DNA of 64,000 bases from Rhodobacteraceae bacterium HIMB11. GTDB lineage: Bacteria > Pseudomonadota > Alphaproteobacteria > Rhodobacterales > Rhodobacteraceae. Under the pieces are notes generated by a model. The model was given only the letters and a program-made list of their open reading frames with translations, had not been told where the DNA came from and did no database searches. A program made the position numbers and the translations under genes. Positions within the stretch are counted from its first letter, which is position 1; each line of letters begins with the position of its first letter. The stretch is taken from the NCBI GenBank assembly GCA_000472185.1, contig AVDB01000004.1:1-64000 (forward strand). Direction: 5' to 3'. This document shows positions 8,508 through 17,114 of this stretch, piece after piece.

Positions 8508-10235
8508 ATGAAAAAACCAGAGGATTTACGCTCAGCCCGTTGGTTTGCACCAGATGATTTGCGCTCATTCGGTCATAGATCACGGGCGATGCAGATGGGA
8601 TTGGATGGTGCCGATTGGGAGGGAAAGCCAATCATCGCCATTATCAACACCTGGTCTGATCTATCACCCTGCCACCACCATCTGCGCGATCGTGCTGAGT
8701 ATGTGAAAAAGGGTGTTTATCAGGCTGGTGGTATGCCCGTTGAAATGCCCGTCCATTCCTTTGCTGAGCAATTTTTGAAACCCACCTCGATGCTCTATCG
8801 CAACATGGGCGCGATTGAGGTGGAAGAGACATTGCGTTCGCACCCCATTGATGGTGCTGTTTTGATGGGGGGCTGTGATAAATCCACGCCCGCGCTTGTC
8901 ATGGGCGCTGTCAGCATGGGTATTCCATTCATCTATCTACCGGCAGGGGCCATGTTGCGTGGTAATTACGCGGGTGAAAAGTTGGGCTCTGGGACGGATA
9001 CGTGGAAATATTGGGACGAACGGCGCGCGGGCAATATCAACAAAGAACAATGGGACGGTGTTCAGGGTGGCATTGCGCGCAGTTATGGCACCTGTATGAC
9101 CATGGGTACCGCGTCCACCATGATGAGTATTGCAGATGGTTGGGGCCTGACCTTGCCCGGTGCATCCACAATTCCGGCCCCGGATGCGGGCCATAAACGG
9201 ATGTCGGCGGCCTGCGGTCGGCGCATCGTTGATATGGTGTGGGAAGATTTAACGCCTGATCAAATCATGACGCCCGCCAGCACGCGCAACGCGGTTACCG
9301 TTGCGATGGCCACAGGCTGTTCCACAAATGCAATTATTCACTTGATTGCGATGGCGCGCCGTGCGGGTGTGGACCTGACCTTGGATGATTTGGACGATAT
9401 CGGTCGCACAACCCCCGTGATTGCAAATATCCGCCCCTCGGGTTCTGAATACCTGATGGAGGATTTCTATTACGCAGGGGGGCTGCGCGCCCTGATGGTT
9501 GAGCTGGGCGATAAATTGGACCTAAGCGTTAAAACAGTGACGGGTAAAACCTTGGGCGAATGCCTAGAGGGGGCTGTGAATTACAACGATGACGTCATTC
9601 GCCCTTTATCCAACCCCGTCTATCACGAAGGATCCTTGGCCGTGTTGAAGGGGAACTTGGCACCTGATGGGGCTGTCATCAAACCCGCGGCAATGGATCC
9701 CAAGTTTCAAAAACATCGTGGACCCGCAATTGTTGCGGACAGCTATGATGAGATGAAAAAAATCATCAATGACGAAGATTATCCAATGACCCCTGATCAT
9801 GTTCTGATCCTGCGCAATGCAGGGCCAATTGGTGGGCCGGGTATGCCAGAATGGGGCATGATCCCCATGCCAAAGGCGCTGTTAAAGCAGGGGCATCGCG
9901 ATATGGTGCGCCTGTCGGATGCGCGCATGTCGGGCACATCATACGGGGCCTGCATCCTGCATGTCGCGCCCGAGGCCTATATCGGCGGTCCATTGGCCCT
10001 GATTGAAACGGGGGATATGATTGAGGTGGATGTGCCAAATCGCATATTGAACGTGGATATTTCGGATGCGGACATGGCCGCGCGTCGTGAAAAATGGGGG
10101 GCACCGCCCCCGCGATATGAACGCGGCTGGGGGCAGATGTACACGCAGCATATCGAACAGGCGGATAAGGGATGCGATTTCGATTTCCTACGTACGGATT
10201 TTGGGGCCCCAGTTCCAGAGCCTGAGATCAACTAA
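8508..10235 (+). CDS. IlvD/Edd family dehydratase, L-arabinonate dehydratase-like
   Basis: A 575-residue iron-sulfur dehydratase. The three cluster cysteines are Cys55 (SPCHHH), Cys123 (GGCDKS) and Cys196 (YGTCMTMG), and Lys125 matches the carbamylated lysine. The spacing agrees with the sugar-acid branch ([2Fe-2S], e.g. Rhizobium L-arabinonate dehydratase) rather than with branched-chain IlvD. It should remove water from an aldonic acid to give a 2-keto-3-deoxy acid. The next gene, a DapA-like lyase, starts on the stop codon of this gene, so the two steps are translationally coupled. It begins a new transcript after the terminator at 8408-8437. Exact sugar acid unknown. Confidence 0.85.
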   Translation: MKKPEDLRSARWFAPDDLRSFGHRSRAMQMGLDGADWEGKPIIAIINTWSDLSPCHHHLRDRAEYVKKGVYQAGGMPVEMPVHSFAEQFLKPTSMLYRNMGAIEVEETLRSHPIDGAVLMGGCDKSTPALVMGAVSMGIPFIYLPAGAMLRGNYAGEKLGSGTDTWKYWDERRAGNINKEQWDGVQGGIARSYGTCMTMGTASTMMSIADGWGLTLPGASTIPAPDAGHKRMSAACGRRIVDMVWEDLTPDQIMTPASTRNAVTVAMATGCSTNAIIHLIAMARRAGVDLTLDDLDDIGRTTPVIANIRPSGSEYLMEDFYYAGGLRALMVELGDKLDLSVKTVTGKTLGECLEGAVNYNDDVIRPLSNPVYHEGSLAVLKGNLAPDGAVIKPAAMDPKFQKHRGPAIVADSYDEMKKIINDEDYPMTPDHVLILRNAGPIGGPGMPEWGMIPMPKALLKQGHRDMVRLSDARMSGTSYGACILHVAPEAYIGGPLALIETGDMIEVDVPNRILNVDISDADMAARREKWGAPPPRYERGWGQMYTQHIEQADKGCDFDFLRTDFGAPVPEPEIN

Positions 10236-11131
10236 TGGCGCTGGGGCAGGCGCTATGCGGGGTGTCGGGAATTTTGGTCACCCCTTTTGATGAAAGCGGT
10301 GCGATTGACCCGCCGCGTTTGGTCCCCGTCATTGATCGCGCCATTGCGGCAGGTGTTGATATCCTGACCGTGAATGGCAATACGGGCGAATTTTACGGCC
10401 TGTCCACTGCCGAGGCAGTCACCATGGTGCAGTCGGTTTGTAAATTGGTTGACGGGCGCGTTCCCGTTGTCGCGGGCATTGGACGTGCCTTGCCTGATGC
10501 GATTGCGCTGACACATGCATCTGTTGCGGCAGGTGCAGATGCGCTGATGATCCACCAACCCCCTGATCCTTTTGTCGCGCCACGCGGGGCCTGTGATTAT
10601 ATTCGCGCTATTCGTGACGCCGCGGGGGATGTCCCCCTAATCCTTTATTTGCGCAACGATGGGATTGGGGTGGATGCCATATCACAGATGTGTTCAATCG
10701 AGGGTGTGGTCGGTGTTAAATGGGCCACCCCCAATCCGATGGTCTTGAAACGTGCCATCGCGTTGGCCCCTGATCACATCACATGGGTCGGTGGTTTGGC
10801 CGAGGTTTGGGCACCCAGTTTTTATGCGGTTGGGGCCCGTGGCTTTACCTCAGGGTTGATCAATGTCTGGCCCGAACATTCGGTTGCGATCAATCGCGCG
10901 CTAGAGGCGGGTGATTTTGATCATGCGCTTAGATTGATTGAAACAATGCAAGTGTTTGAGGATATCCGCGCCGCCGAACAAGGGGGTGCCAATGTCTCTG
11001 GTGTGAAAGCCGCGCTTGCCATGCTGGGCAATGATTGCGGCGGCGCGCGTCCACCTGCGGCCTGGCCGCTACGCGATGATCAAAAGGCGGCATTGAAACA
11101 TTTCATGAATAAGAACAGACTGATTTCATAG
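10235..11131 (+). CDS. DapA/N-acetylneuraminate lyase family protein (keto-deoxy sugar acid lyase or dehydratase)
   Basis: A 298-residue TIM-barrel class I aldolase. The Schiff-base lysine is Lys162 (GVVGVKWATPNP) and the partner tyrosine is Tyr138 (LILYLRND); NGNTGEFYGLS near residue 50 is the substrate loop. It overlaps the IlvD-type stop codon (TAATG), so its substrate is probably the 2-keto-3-deoxy acid made by that enzyme, either cleaved to pyruvate or dehydrated. It is unlikely to be the biosynthetic DapA, given this context and sequence. The RraA-like gene follows after 9 bases in the same operon. Confidence 0.82.
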   Translation: MALGQALCGVSGILVTPFDESGAIDPPRLVPVIDRAIAAGVDILTVNGNTGEFYGLSTAEAVTMVQSVCKLVDGRVPVVAGIGRALPDAIALTHASVAAGADALMIHQPPDPFVAPRGACDYIRAIRDAAGDVPLILYLRNDGIGVDAISQMCSIEGVVGVKWATPNPMVLKRAIALAPDHITWVGGLAEVWAPSFYAVGARGFTSGLINVWPEHSVAINRALEAGDFDHALRLIETMQVFEDIRAAEQGGANVSGVKAALAMLGNDCGGARPPAAWPLRDDQKAALKHFMNKNRLIS

Positions 11132-11140
11132 GGGGATCAA

Positions 11141-11866
11141 ATGAGCGATACAGATCTAAAGCCTGAAACCAAAGCGCAACTTGAACAGGTCTCGGTGGCG
11201 ACATTAGCCACAGCCCTCTTTAAACGGGGGCTGCGCAATCAAGTGATCCAAGATGTGCGTCCCGTGAAACCCAAAGCGCACAATATGGTTGGGCCCGCAT
11301 TCACCCTGCGTTACATCCCCGCACGTGAAGATCGCAACCAATTGGTGGTTTTTCGCGATCCTAAACACCCACAGCGCCATGCAATTGAAACCTGTCCTGC
11401 GGGACATGTGTTGGTTATGGACAGTCGGCGTGATCCCTCAATGGCGTCTGCGGGCGATATTTTGATCACGCGGCTGATGGTGCGCGGTGGGGCAGGTGTG
11501 GTGACAGACGGTGGATTTCGTGATGCGATGAACATTGGCGAATTGGACATCCCCGCCTATCACAATCGCCCCTCAAGCCCGACGAACCTGACCAACAATG
11601 AGGCGATTGAAATCAACGGTCCGATTGGATGCGGGAATGTTGCGGTGTTTCCTGGGGATATTATGGTGGGTGATGCAGATAGCGTCATTGTTATTCCCGC
11701 AGAGATTGCCGAAGAGGTCGCCGCAGAGGCAACCGAAATGACCGCCTATGAAGATTTCGCAATCGAACAGGTCCGCGCGGGTCAATCCATCATCGGGTTA
11801 TATCCCGCAACGCACCCAGAAAATCTGGATGCGTTTCAGGAATGGCGTAAAAAGAACAACCGTTAG
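11141..11866 (+). CDS. RraA family protein (HMG/CHA aldolase-like)
   Basis: A 241-residue RraA-fold protein. The family includes the RNase E inhibitor RraA and metal-dependent 4-hydroxy-4-methyl-2-oxoglutarate / 4-carboxy-4-hydroxy-2-oxoadipate aldolases. The segment GGAGVVTDGGFRDAMNI holds the Arg-Asp of the metal motif, but the acidic residue expected three positions after the Asp in true aldolases is Asn here, so catalysis is uncertain. It is the third gene of the IlvD-DapA operon and most likely acts on a keto acid from that pathway. Its stop overlaps the convergent creatinase stop by four bases. Confidence 0.8.
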   Translation: MSDTDLKPETKAQLEQVSVATLATALFKRGLRNQVIQDVRPVKPKAHNMVGPAFTLRYIPAREDRNQLVVFRDPKHPQRHAIETCPAGHVLVMDSRRDPSMASAGDILITRLMVRGGAGVVTDGGFRDAMNIGELDIPAYHNRPSSPTNLTNNEAIEINGPIGCGNVAVFPGDIMVGDADSVIVIPAEIAEEVAAEATEMTAYEDFAIEQVRAGQSIIGLYPATHPENLDAFQEWRKKNNR

Positions 11867-13065
11867 CCAACGATGTTATAGTCGGGGCCATAGGGGTAGC
11901 CCGTGATGTTTTCGTTGCCATCTTCTGTGATGATCAGAATATCGTGTTCGCGATATCCCCCTGCACCTGCTTGGCCCTCGGGAATGGTCAGCATGGGTTC
12001 CATTGAAATGACCATGCCTGGTTCTAAGACGGTATCAATATCTTCGCGCAGTTCCAATCCTGCCTCGCGGCCATAATAATGGCTTAGCACCCCAAACGAA
12101 TGTCCGTACCCAAAGGTGCGATATTGTAATAATCCGCGATCTTCGAAAAAGGCGTTGATTTGGTGGGTGACTTCGGCGCAGGACACGCCCGGTTTCAACA
12201 GGCTGATCCCATATTCATGGGCGGCGACATTTGCGTTCCATATGGCCAAGGATGCATCGTCAACTTCGCCCACAAACAATGTGCGTTCCAATGCGGTATA
12301 GTATCCTGAAATCATCGGAAAGGTATTGAGTGACAGGATATCGCCCCGCTGCAATTTGCGCGATGTGACAGGATTATGGGCACCATCGGTATTAATGCCA
12401 GACTGGAACCACACCCATGTGTCGCGATATTCCGCATCGGGAAAGCGTTTGGCAATTTCCAATTCCATCGCATTGCGTCCCGCCATGGCCACATCAATTT
12501 CGCGGGTTCCTTCGCATATTGCCTCGCGAATGGCATATCCCCCGACATCTGCAACCGCCGCACCATGGCGGATCAGGTCCAATTCAGCAGGGGATTTATG
12601 CATGCGCTGGCGCATTGTTTCGCCCGCGATATTAACCGAGTGCTTGGGTGAGAGAAATTCATCTAGCAGGCTTTTTTGGGCAAGGGATAAATGATCCGCC
12701 TCATACCCGATTGTTTTTCCTGCACCCGTTACAGTTTTGATCGCGCGCCAGTAATTGTTGCGCTGCCAATCGGTATAGGTGATGTTGTCCCCATGACATC
12801 GCCGCCAGGGTTGCGCGGCATCGATGCCCGCACTGATTGTGACACTATCTGTCGGCGTGACAACCAATCCATAGGGGCGGCCAAAGCTGCAATATAAAAA
12901 ACCCGAATAATAGGCGATGTTATGCATTGATGTGAACACACAGGCATCAACGCCCTGGTCACGCATAATCGCACGCAAACCCGCAAGGCGGGCATCATAT
13001 TCATCAGAAGAAAAGGGGAGCTGTTTTTCCCCTTGGTGAAAACGGTACTGTTGTGGACGATCCAT
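11863..13065 (-). CDS. Creatinase (creatine amidinohydrolase)
   Basis: A 400-residue pita-bread-fold enzyme that should hydrolyse creatine to sarcosine and urea. It resembles Pseudomonas creatinase over its whole length: TSMHNIAYYSGFLYCSFGRP near residues 45-64, WFQSGINTDGAHNPVT around 219-234 with the catalytic His230, and YRTFGYGHSFGVLSHYYGRE toward the C-terminus. These segments distinguish it from true M24 peptidases and from the DMSP lyase DddP, which shares the fold. The ATG at 13065 follows AAAGGAG at ideal spacing. The gene is monocistronic and convergent with the RraA-like gene. Sarcosine could feed the FAD/GcvT enzyme at 5.9-8.4 kb; no urease gene is in the window. Confidence 0.93.
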   Translation of the reverse strand: MDRPQQYRFHQGEKQLPFSSDEYDARLAGLRAIMRDQGVDACVFTSMHNIAYYSGFLYCSFGRPYGLVVTPTDSVTISAGIDAAQPWRRCHGDNITYTDWQRNNYWRAIKTVTGAGKTIGYEADHLSLAQKSLLDEFLSPKHSVNIAGETMRQRMHKSPAELDLIRHGAAVADVGGYAIREAICEGTREIDVAMAGRNAMELEIAKRFPDAEYRDTWVWFQSGINTDGAHNPVTSRKLQRGDILSLNTFPMISGYYTALERTLFVGEVDDASLAIWNANVAAHEYGISLLKPGVSCAEVTHQINAFFEDRGLLQYRTFGYGHSFGVLSHYYGREAGLELREDIDTVLEPGMVISMEPMLTIPEGQAGAGGYREHDILIITEDGNENITGYPYGPDYNIVG

Positions 13066-13172
13066 CAAACACTCCTTTACATCAAACTTGCTGTAAAAGA
13101 TGAGGTCGCGACCTTCCTCACCACATTACGGCAAAGCAAGATCCCGGCGTTCAGGATGGGTTAATGGGTTTT

Positions 13173-13186
13173 CTAATTGACATTAG
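13173..13186. promoter_or_regulatory. Inverted repeat upstream of creatinase
   Basis: CTAAT-TGAC-ATTAG is a perfect 5-bp inverted repeat about 110 bases upstream of the creatinase start, in the 259-base gap before the tRNA gene. It could be an operator. A possible minus-strand promoter (TTGACA) lies farther upstream. Little else is visible in this gap. Confidence 0.25.
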
Positions 13187-13324
13187 TGACGACGCCATCG
13201 CCAACCCATGTCCCAGCAATATTGCGAAGTTGAGTGCGTGTCAAAAAGATTTTTCGCCGCGCATAAGAGGAGCACGAAGCACATTTTAGTACCGCGTCTA
13301 GATGCAACCAAATTTCGAGAAAAT

Positions 13325-13399
13325 TGGAGCGGGCGATGAGATTCGAACTCACGACATTTACCTTGGCAAGGTAACGCTCTACCCCTGAGCTACGCCCGC
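13325..13399 (-). tRNA. tRNA-Gly (GCC)
   Basis: Read on the minus strand, a 75-base tRNA starts GCGGGCGTAGCTCAG. It has a 7-bp acceptor stem (GCGGGCG with CGCCCGC), D-arm, anticodon loop TTGCCAA with anticodon GCC, T-arm with GTTCGAATC, discriminator T and an encoded CCA. Confidence 0.97.
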
Positions 13400-13444
13400 G
13401 TCCTTGGGTAGGGTGCTTTTAGAAACAGTTTCTGATCTGTGCAA

Positions 13445-13482
13445 GAGGAAAATGGCACGGAATTCGAAATTTCCGCGCCATT
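13445..13482 (-). terminator. Rho-independent terminator after pyc
   Basis: On the minus strand a 12-bp stem (13471-13482 with 13451-13462, one G-T pair, 8-base loop) is followed by TTTTCC. It lies just past the pyruvate carboxylase stop codon and before the tRNA gene. Confidence 0.75.
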
Positions 13483-13492
13483 TTCGTAAATT

Positions 13493-16400
13493 TTATTCCA
13501 ACTCGATCAACAGATCTTTGGCATCGATTTGCGCACCTGCGCTGACATGGGTTTGTTTGATGACGGCGTCACGTTCTGCGTGAATGCCTGTTTCCATTTT
13601 CATCGCTTCAATCGTCAGCAATAGATCACCTTCGCGCACCTCTTGTCCCGCCTGAACCGCAACAGATGCAACGACACCTGGCATCGGTGCACCGATGTGA
13701 TTTGTATTGCCCAATTCGGCCTTGGGTTTTGCGGCTGTCGACGCTTTGACGATGCGGTTTGGCACACGGATCACACGCGGTTGACCGTTTAGTTCAAAGA
13801 ACACCTTTACCTCACCATCATCGGTGGTTTCCCCAACTGCTTGTAGGCGGATTTCTAGAGTCTTGCCGGGGTCAATTTCGGCTGTGATTTCTTCACCAGG
13901 TTCCATTCCATAAAAGAATGTTTTGGTCGGCAAAGTCCGTACAGGTCCATAGGTTTTATGGCGCTGCATATAATCGGTGAAGACCTTTGGATACATCAAA
14001 TACCCGTTCAAATCTTCATCATCGATTCGGGTGCCGTCCAACTGATCTGACACCTCTTGGCGTTTCGCCTCTAGATCAACGGGGGCCAGATGTTTGCCTG
14101 GTCGCTCGGTGTTTGGCGCTTCGCCCTTTAGCACTTTATTCACAATCCCTGTTGGGAAACCACCTGGGGGTTGGCCAAGGTTGCCGCGCATCATGTCAAT
14201 CACACTGTCAGGAAAGGCGACATCTGTTTCTGGATCTTCTACCTGATCGCGTGTGATGCCTTGGGATACCATCATTAGGGCCATATCCCCTACCACTTTG
14301 GACGATGGCGTAACCTTGACGATATCGCCAAACATTTGGTTCACATCGGCGTAGGTTTTTGCAACATCCCCCCAACGCTCTTCCAATCCTAATGAACGCG
14401 CCTGCGCCTTTAGGTTTGTGAATTGGCCACCTGGCATTTCGTGTAGGTATACTTCGGATGCGGGTGCGGCCAATCCGCTTTCAAAGGCGGTGTATTGCGC
14501 ACGCACCTGTTCCCAATAAGCACTGATTTCCCGAATGCGTTCAATGTCTAAACCTGTATCACGGTCTGTGTTGTGCAAGGCTTCAACGATCGATCCCAAA
14601 CAGGGTTGTGATGTGCCGCCCGAAAACGCATCCATTGCAGCGTCCACCGCATCAACACCCGCATCTGCGGCTGCCAAAATTGTCGCGCCTGCAACGCCAG
14701 ATGTATCATGTGTGTGGAAATGGATGGGCAATCCCACCTCTTCCTTAAGCGCTTTTACCAATTGACGTGCAGCTGCGGGTTTTAGCAGGCCTGCCATATC
14801 CTTTAGGCCCAAAACATGAGCGCCTGCTTCGCGCAATTGTTTGCCCATATCGACATAATACTTCAGGTTATATTTCGCGCGATCTGGGTTTAGAATATCG
14901 CCTGTGTAACAAATGGTACCTTCGCAGATTTTGTTTGCCTCAACCACCGCGTCCATTGCGACACGCATATTTTCGACCCAATTCAAACTGTCAAAGACGC
15001 GGAACACATCAATGCCTTTGGCCGCCTCTGCCACAAAGGATTGCACCACATTGTCGGGATAGTTTGTGTATCCAACCCCGTTTGAGGCGCGCAGCAACAT
15101 CTGTGTCATCAGGTTCGGCATGGCACTGCGCAAATCGCGCAAACGCTGCCACGGACATTCCTGCAAAAAGCGGTAGGCCACATCAAACGTCGCGCCCCCC
15201 CAGCATTCAATGGAAAACAGTTGCGGCAGGTTCGCCGCATAACTGGGCGCGACCTTGATCATGTCAATTGACCGCAAACGTGTCGCAAGCAGGGATTGGT
15301 GCCCATCGCGCATGGTGGTGTCGGTGATTAGAACCTGTTGTTGTTTCAACATCCATTCCGCAACCGCGGCAGGTCCTTTTTGTTCCAATAAATTCCGTGT
15401 GCCATAGGCCAGATCGGTACCATGGCTGGGTGGCTTTGGCGTTTTTAGATCGGCGGCAGGGGCAGGGCGCCCCTCGGTCTCGGGATGTCCGTTGACGGTG
15501 ATATCCGCGATATACGTCAGAACCTTGGTCCCGCGGTCGCGGCGTTTCTCAAACGAAAACAGATCGGGCGTTTCGTCAATAAATTTCGTTGTGTACTGAT
15601 CGGACAGAAATGTCGGATGCTTCAACAGATTTTCAACAAAGGCAATGTTGGTGGAGACACCGCGAATACGGAATTCACGCAATGCCCGATCCATGCGGTT
15701 GATCGCCTTTTGTGGGGTCGGGGCCCAAGCGGTGACTTTGACCAACAATGAATCGTAATACCTTGTGATCACACCACCTGAATAGGCCGTGCCGCCATCC
15801 AAACGAATGCCCATACCTGTGGCAGAGCGGAACGCGGTGATGCGGCCATAGTCGGGGATGAAATTGTTTTGTGGATCCTCGGTTGTGATCCGCGTTTGCA
15901 GGGCGTGTCCATTTAGGGTCACATCCTCCTGGCTGGCTTTGCCTGTCGCCTCGGCGATGGTTTTTCCTTCGGCGATCAGGATTTGGGATTGGACGATATC
16001 AATGCCAGTGACCTCTTCGGTCACAGTGTGTTCCACCTGAACACGAGGGTTCACCTCGATAAAATAAAACTTGCCCGTTTCCATATCCATGAGGAATTCA
16101 ACGGTCCCCGCACATTCGTAATTCACATGCGCACAAATGCGGCGGCCCAATTCGCACAGCTCTTGTCGCTGCGCATCGCTTAGATAGGGGGCAGGGGCGC
16201 GTTCGACGACTTTTTGATTGCGCCGCTGTACCGAACAATCGCGTTCCCACAGATGATAAATTTCACCATGTTTGTCGCCCAAAATCTGCACCTCGACATG
16301 GCGGGCACGGGTGATCATTTTTTCCAAATACCCTTCGCCATTGCCAAATGCCGCTTCGGCTTCGCGCCGACCTTCTAGGATTTTTTCCTCTAACTCATCT

Positions 16401-16930
16401 GGCCCATTGATGGGGCGCATGCCGCGGCCACCACCGCCCCATGATGCCTTTAACATCAGGGGATAACCGATTTCTGCGGCCTCCTTGGCAATTGCGTCCA
16501 TATCATCGCCCAATACTTCTGTCGCTGGGATGACGGGAACATTTGCCGCAATGGCCACTTTTCTGGCCGAGGCTTTGTCGCCCAGTGCACGCATGGTTTC
16601 GGCCTTGGGTCCGATAAAAGTGATCCCATTTTTATCGCATGCATCCACAAATGCGGGATTTTCTGACAGAAGGCCGTAACCTGGGTGGATCGCATCCGCG
16701 CCGCATTCACGCGCCACGCGAATGATTTCATCAATCGAGAGATAGGCCGCAACAGGGCCCAAGCCTTCGCCAATGCGATAGGCTTCGTCGGCTTTAAACC
16801 GATGCAGTCCCAGTTTGTCTTCCTCTGCAAAAACGGCAACGGTTTTTTTGCCCATTTCGTTTGCAGCACGCATAATGCGGATTGCGATTTCACCGCGATT
16901 GGCGATCAGGATTTTTTTGAAATCAGCCAT
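13493..16930 (-). CDS. pyc: Pyruvate carboxylase
   Basis: A 1145-residue biotin enzyme that carboxylates pyruvate to oxaloacetate to refill the TCA cycle. The biotin carboxylase domain starts with KKILIANRGEIAIRIMRAAN and covers about residues 1-450, with the glycine-rich ATP loop SWGGGGRGM. The carboxyltransferase domain follows (RDGHQSLLATR near residue 550), then the allosteric region, and the C-terminal biotinyl domain has EAMKMETG with the biotinylated lysine. Length and domain order are those of the single-chain alpha4 enzyme. The ATG at 16930 is preceded by GGGAGAG at ideal spacing; a TTG four codons upstream lies within this ribosome site and is rejected. Confidence 0.97.
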   Translation of the reverse strand: MADFKKILIANRGEIAIRIMRAANEMGKKTVAVFAEEDKLGLHRFKADEAYRIGEGLGPVAAYLSIDEIIRVARECGADAIHPGYGLLSENPAFVDACDKNGITFIGPKAETMRALGDKASARKVAIAANVPVIPATEVLGDDMDAIAKEAAEIGYPLMLKASWGGGGRGMRPINGPDELEEKILEGRREAEAAFGNGEGYLEKMITRARHVEVQILGDKHGEIYHLWERDCSVQRRNQKVVERAPAPYLSDAQRQELCELGRRICAHVNYECAGTVEFLMDMETGKFYFIEVNPRVQVEHTVTEEVTGIDIVQSQILIAEGKTIAEATGKASQEDVTLNGHALQTRITTEDPQNNFIPDYGRITAFRSATGMGIRLDGGTAYSGGVITRYYDSLLVKVTAWAPTPQKAINRMDRALREFRIRGVSTNIAFVENLLKHPTFLSDQYTTKFIDETPDLFSFEKRRDRGTKVLTYIADITVNGHPETEGRPAPAADLKTPKPPSHGTDLAYGTRNLLEQKGPAAVAEWMLKQQQVLITDTTMRDGHQSLLATRLRSIDMIKVAPSYAANLPQLFSIECWGGATFDVAYRFLQECPWQRLRDLRSAMPNLMTQMLLRASNGVGYTNYPDNVVQSFVAEAAKGIDVFRVFDSLNWVENMRVAMDAVVEANKICEGTICYTGDILNPDRAKYNLKYYVDMGKQLREAGAHVLGLKDMAGLLKPAAARQLVKALKEEVGLPIHFHTHDTSGVAGATILAAADAGVDAVDAAMDAFSGGTSQPCLGSIVEALHNTDRDTGLDIERIREISAYWEQVRAQYTAFESGLAAPASEVYLHEMPGGQFTNLKAQARSLGLEERWGDVAKTYADVNQMFGDIVKVTPSSKVVGDMALMMVSQGITRDQVEDPETDVAFPDSVIDMMRGNLGQPPGGFPTGIVNKVLKGEAPNTERPGKHLAPVDLEAKRQEVSDQLDGTRIDDEDLNGYLMYPKVFTDYMQRHKTYGPVRTLPTKTFFYGMEPGEEITAEIDPGKTLEIRLQAVGETTDDGEVKVFFELNGQPRVIRVPNRIVKASTAAKPKAELGNTNHIGAPMPGVVASVAVQAGQEVREGDLLLTIEAMKMETGIHAERDAVIKQTHVSAGAQIDAKDLLIELE

Positions 16931-17114
16931 GATCTCTCCCAAGATTGGTCGTTATTTTTCGTCAAAATTGGCAGGGCCAATCGAAATTTTTCGGATGCTG
17001 CAATGCAGAAAGGTGCGTTGTCAATCAGAACTGTCAATAATTTTCAGGGCAAAAGCATAAAGTACGGAAAACGGCCAATCCATGCAAGTTTTGAAAAATG
17101 TTAGCGATCTTTTG

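Noticed and set aside
11863-13065. DMSP lyase DddP (same fold) near the DddQ gene
   Set aside because: Whole-length motifs match creatinase, including the catalytic His in DGAHNP and the YCSFGRP segment.
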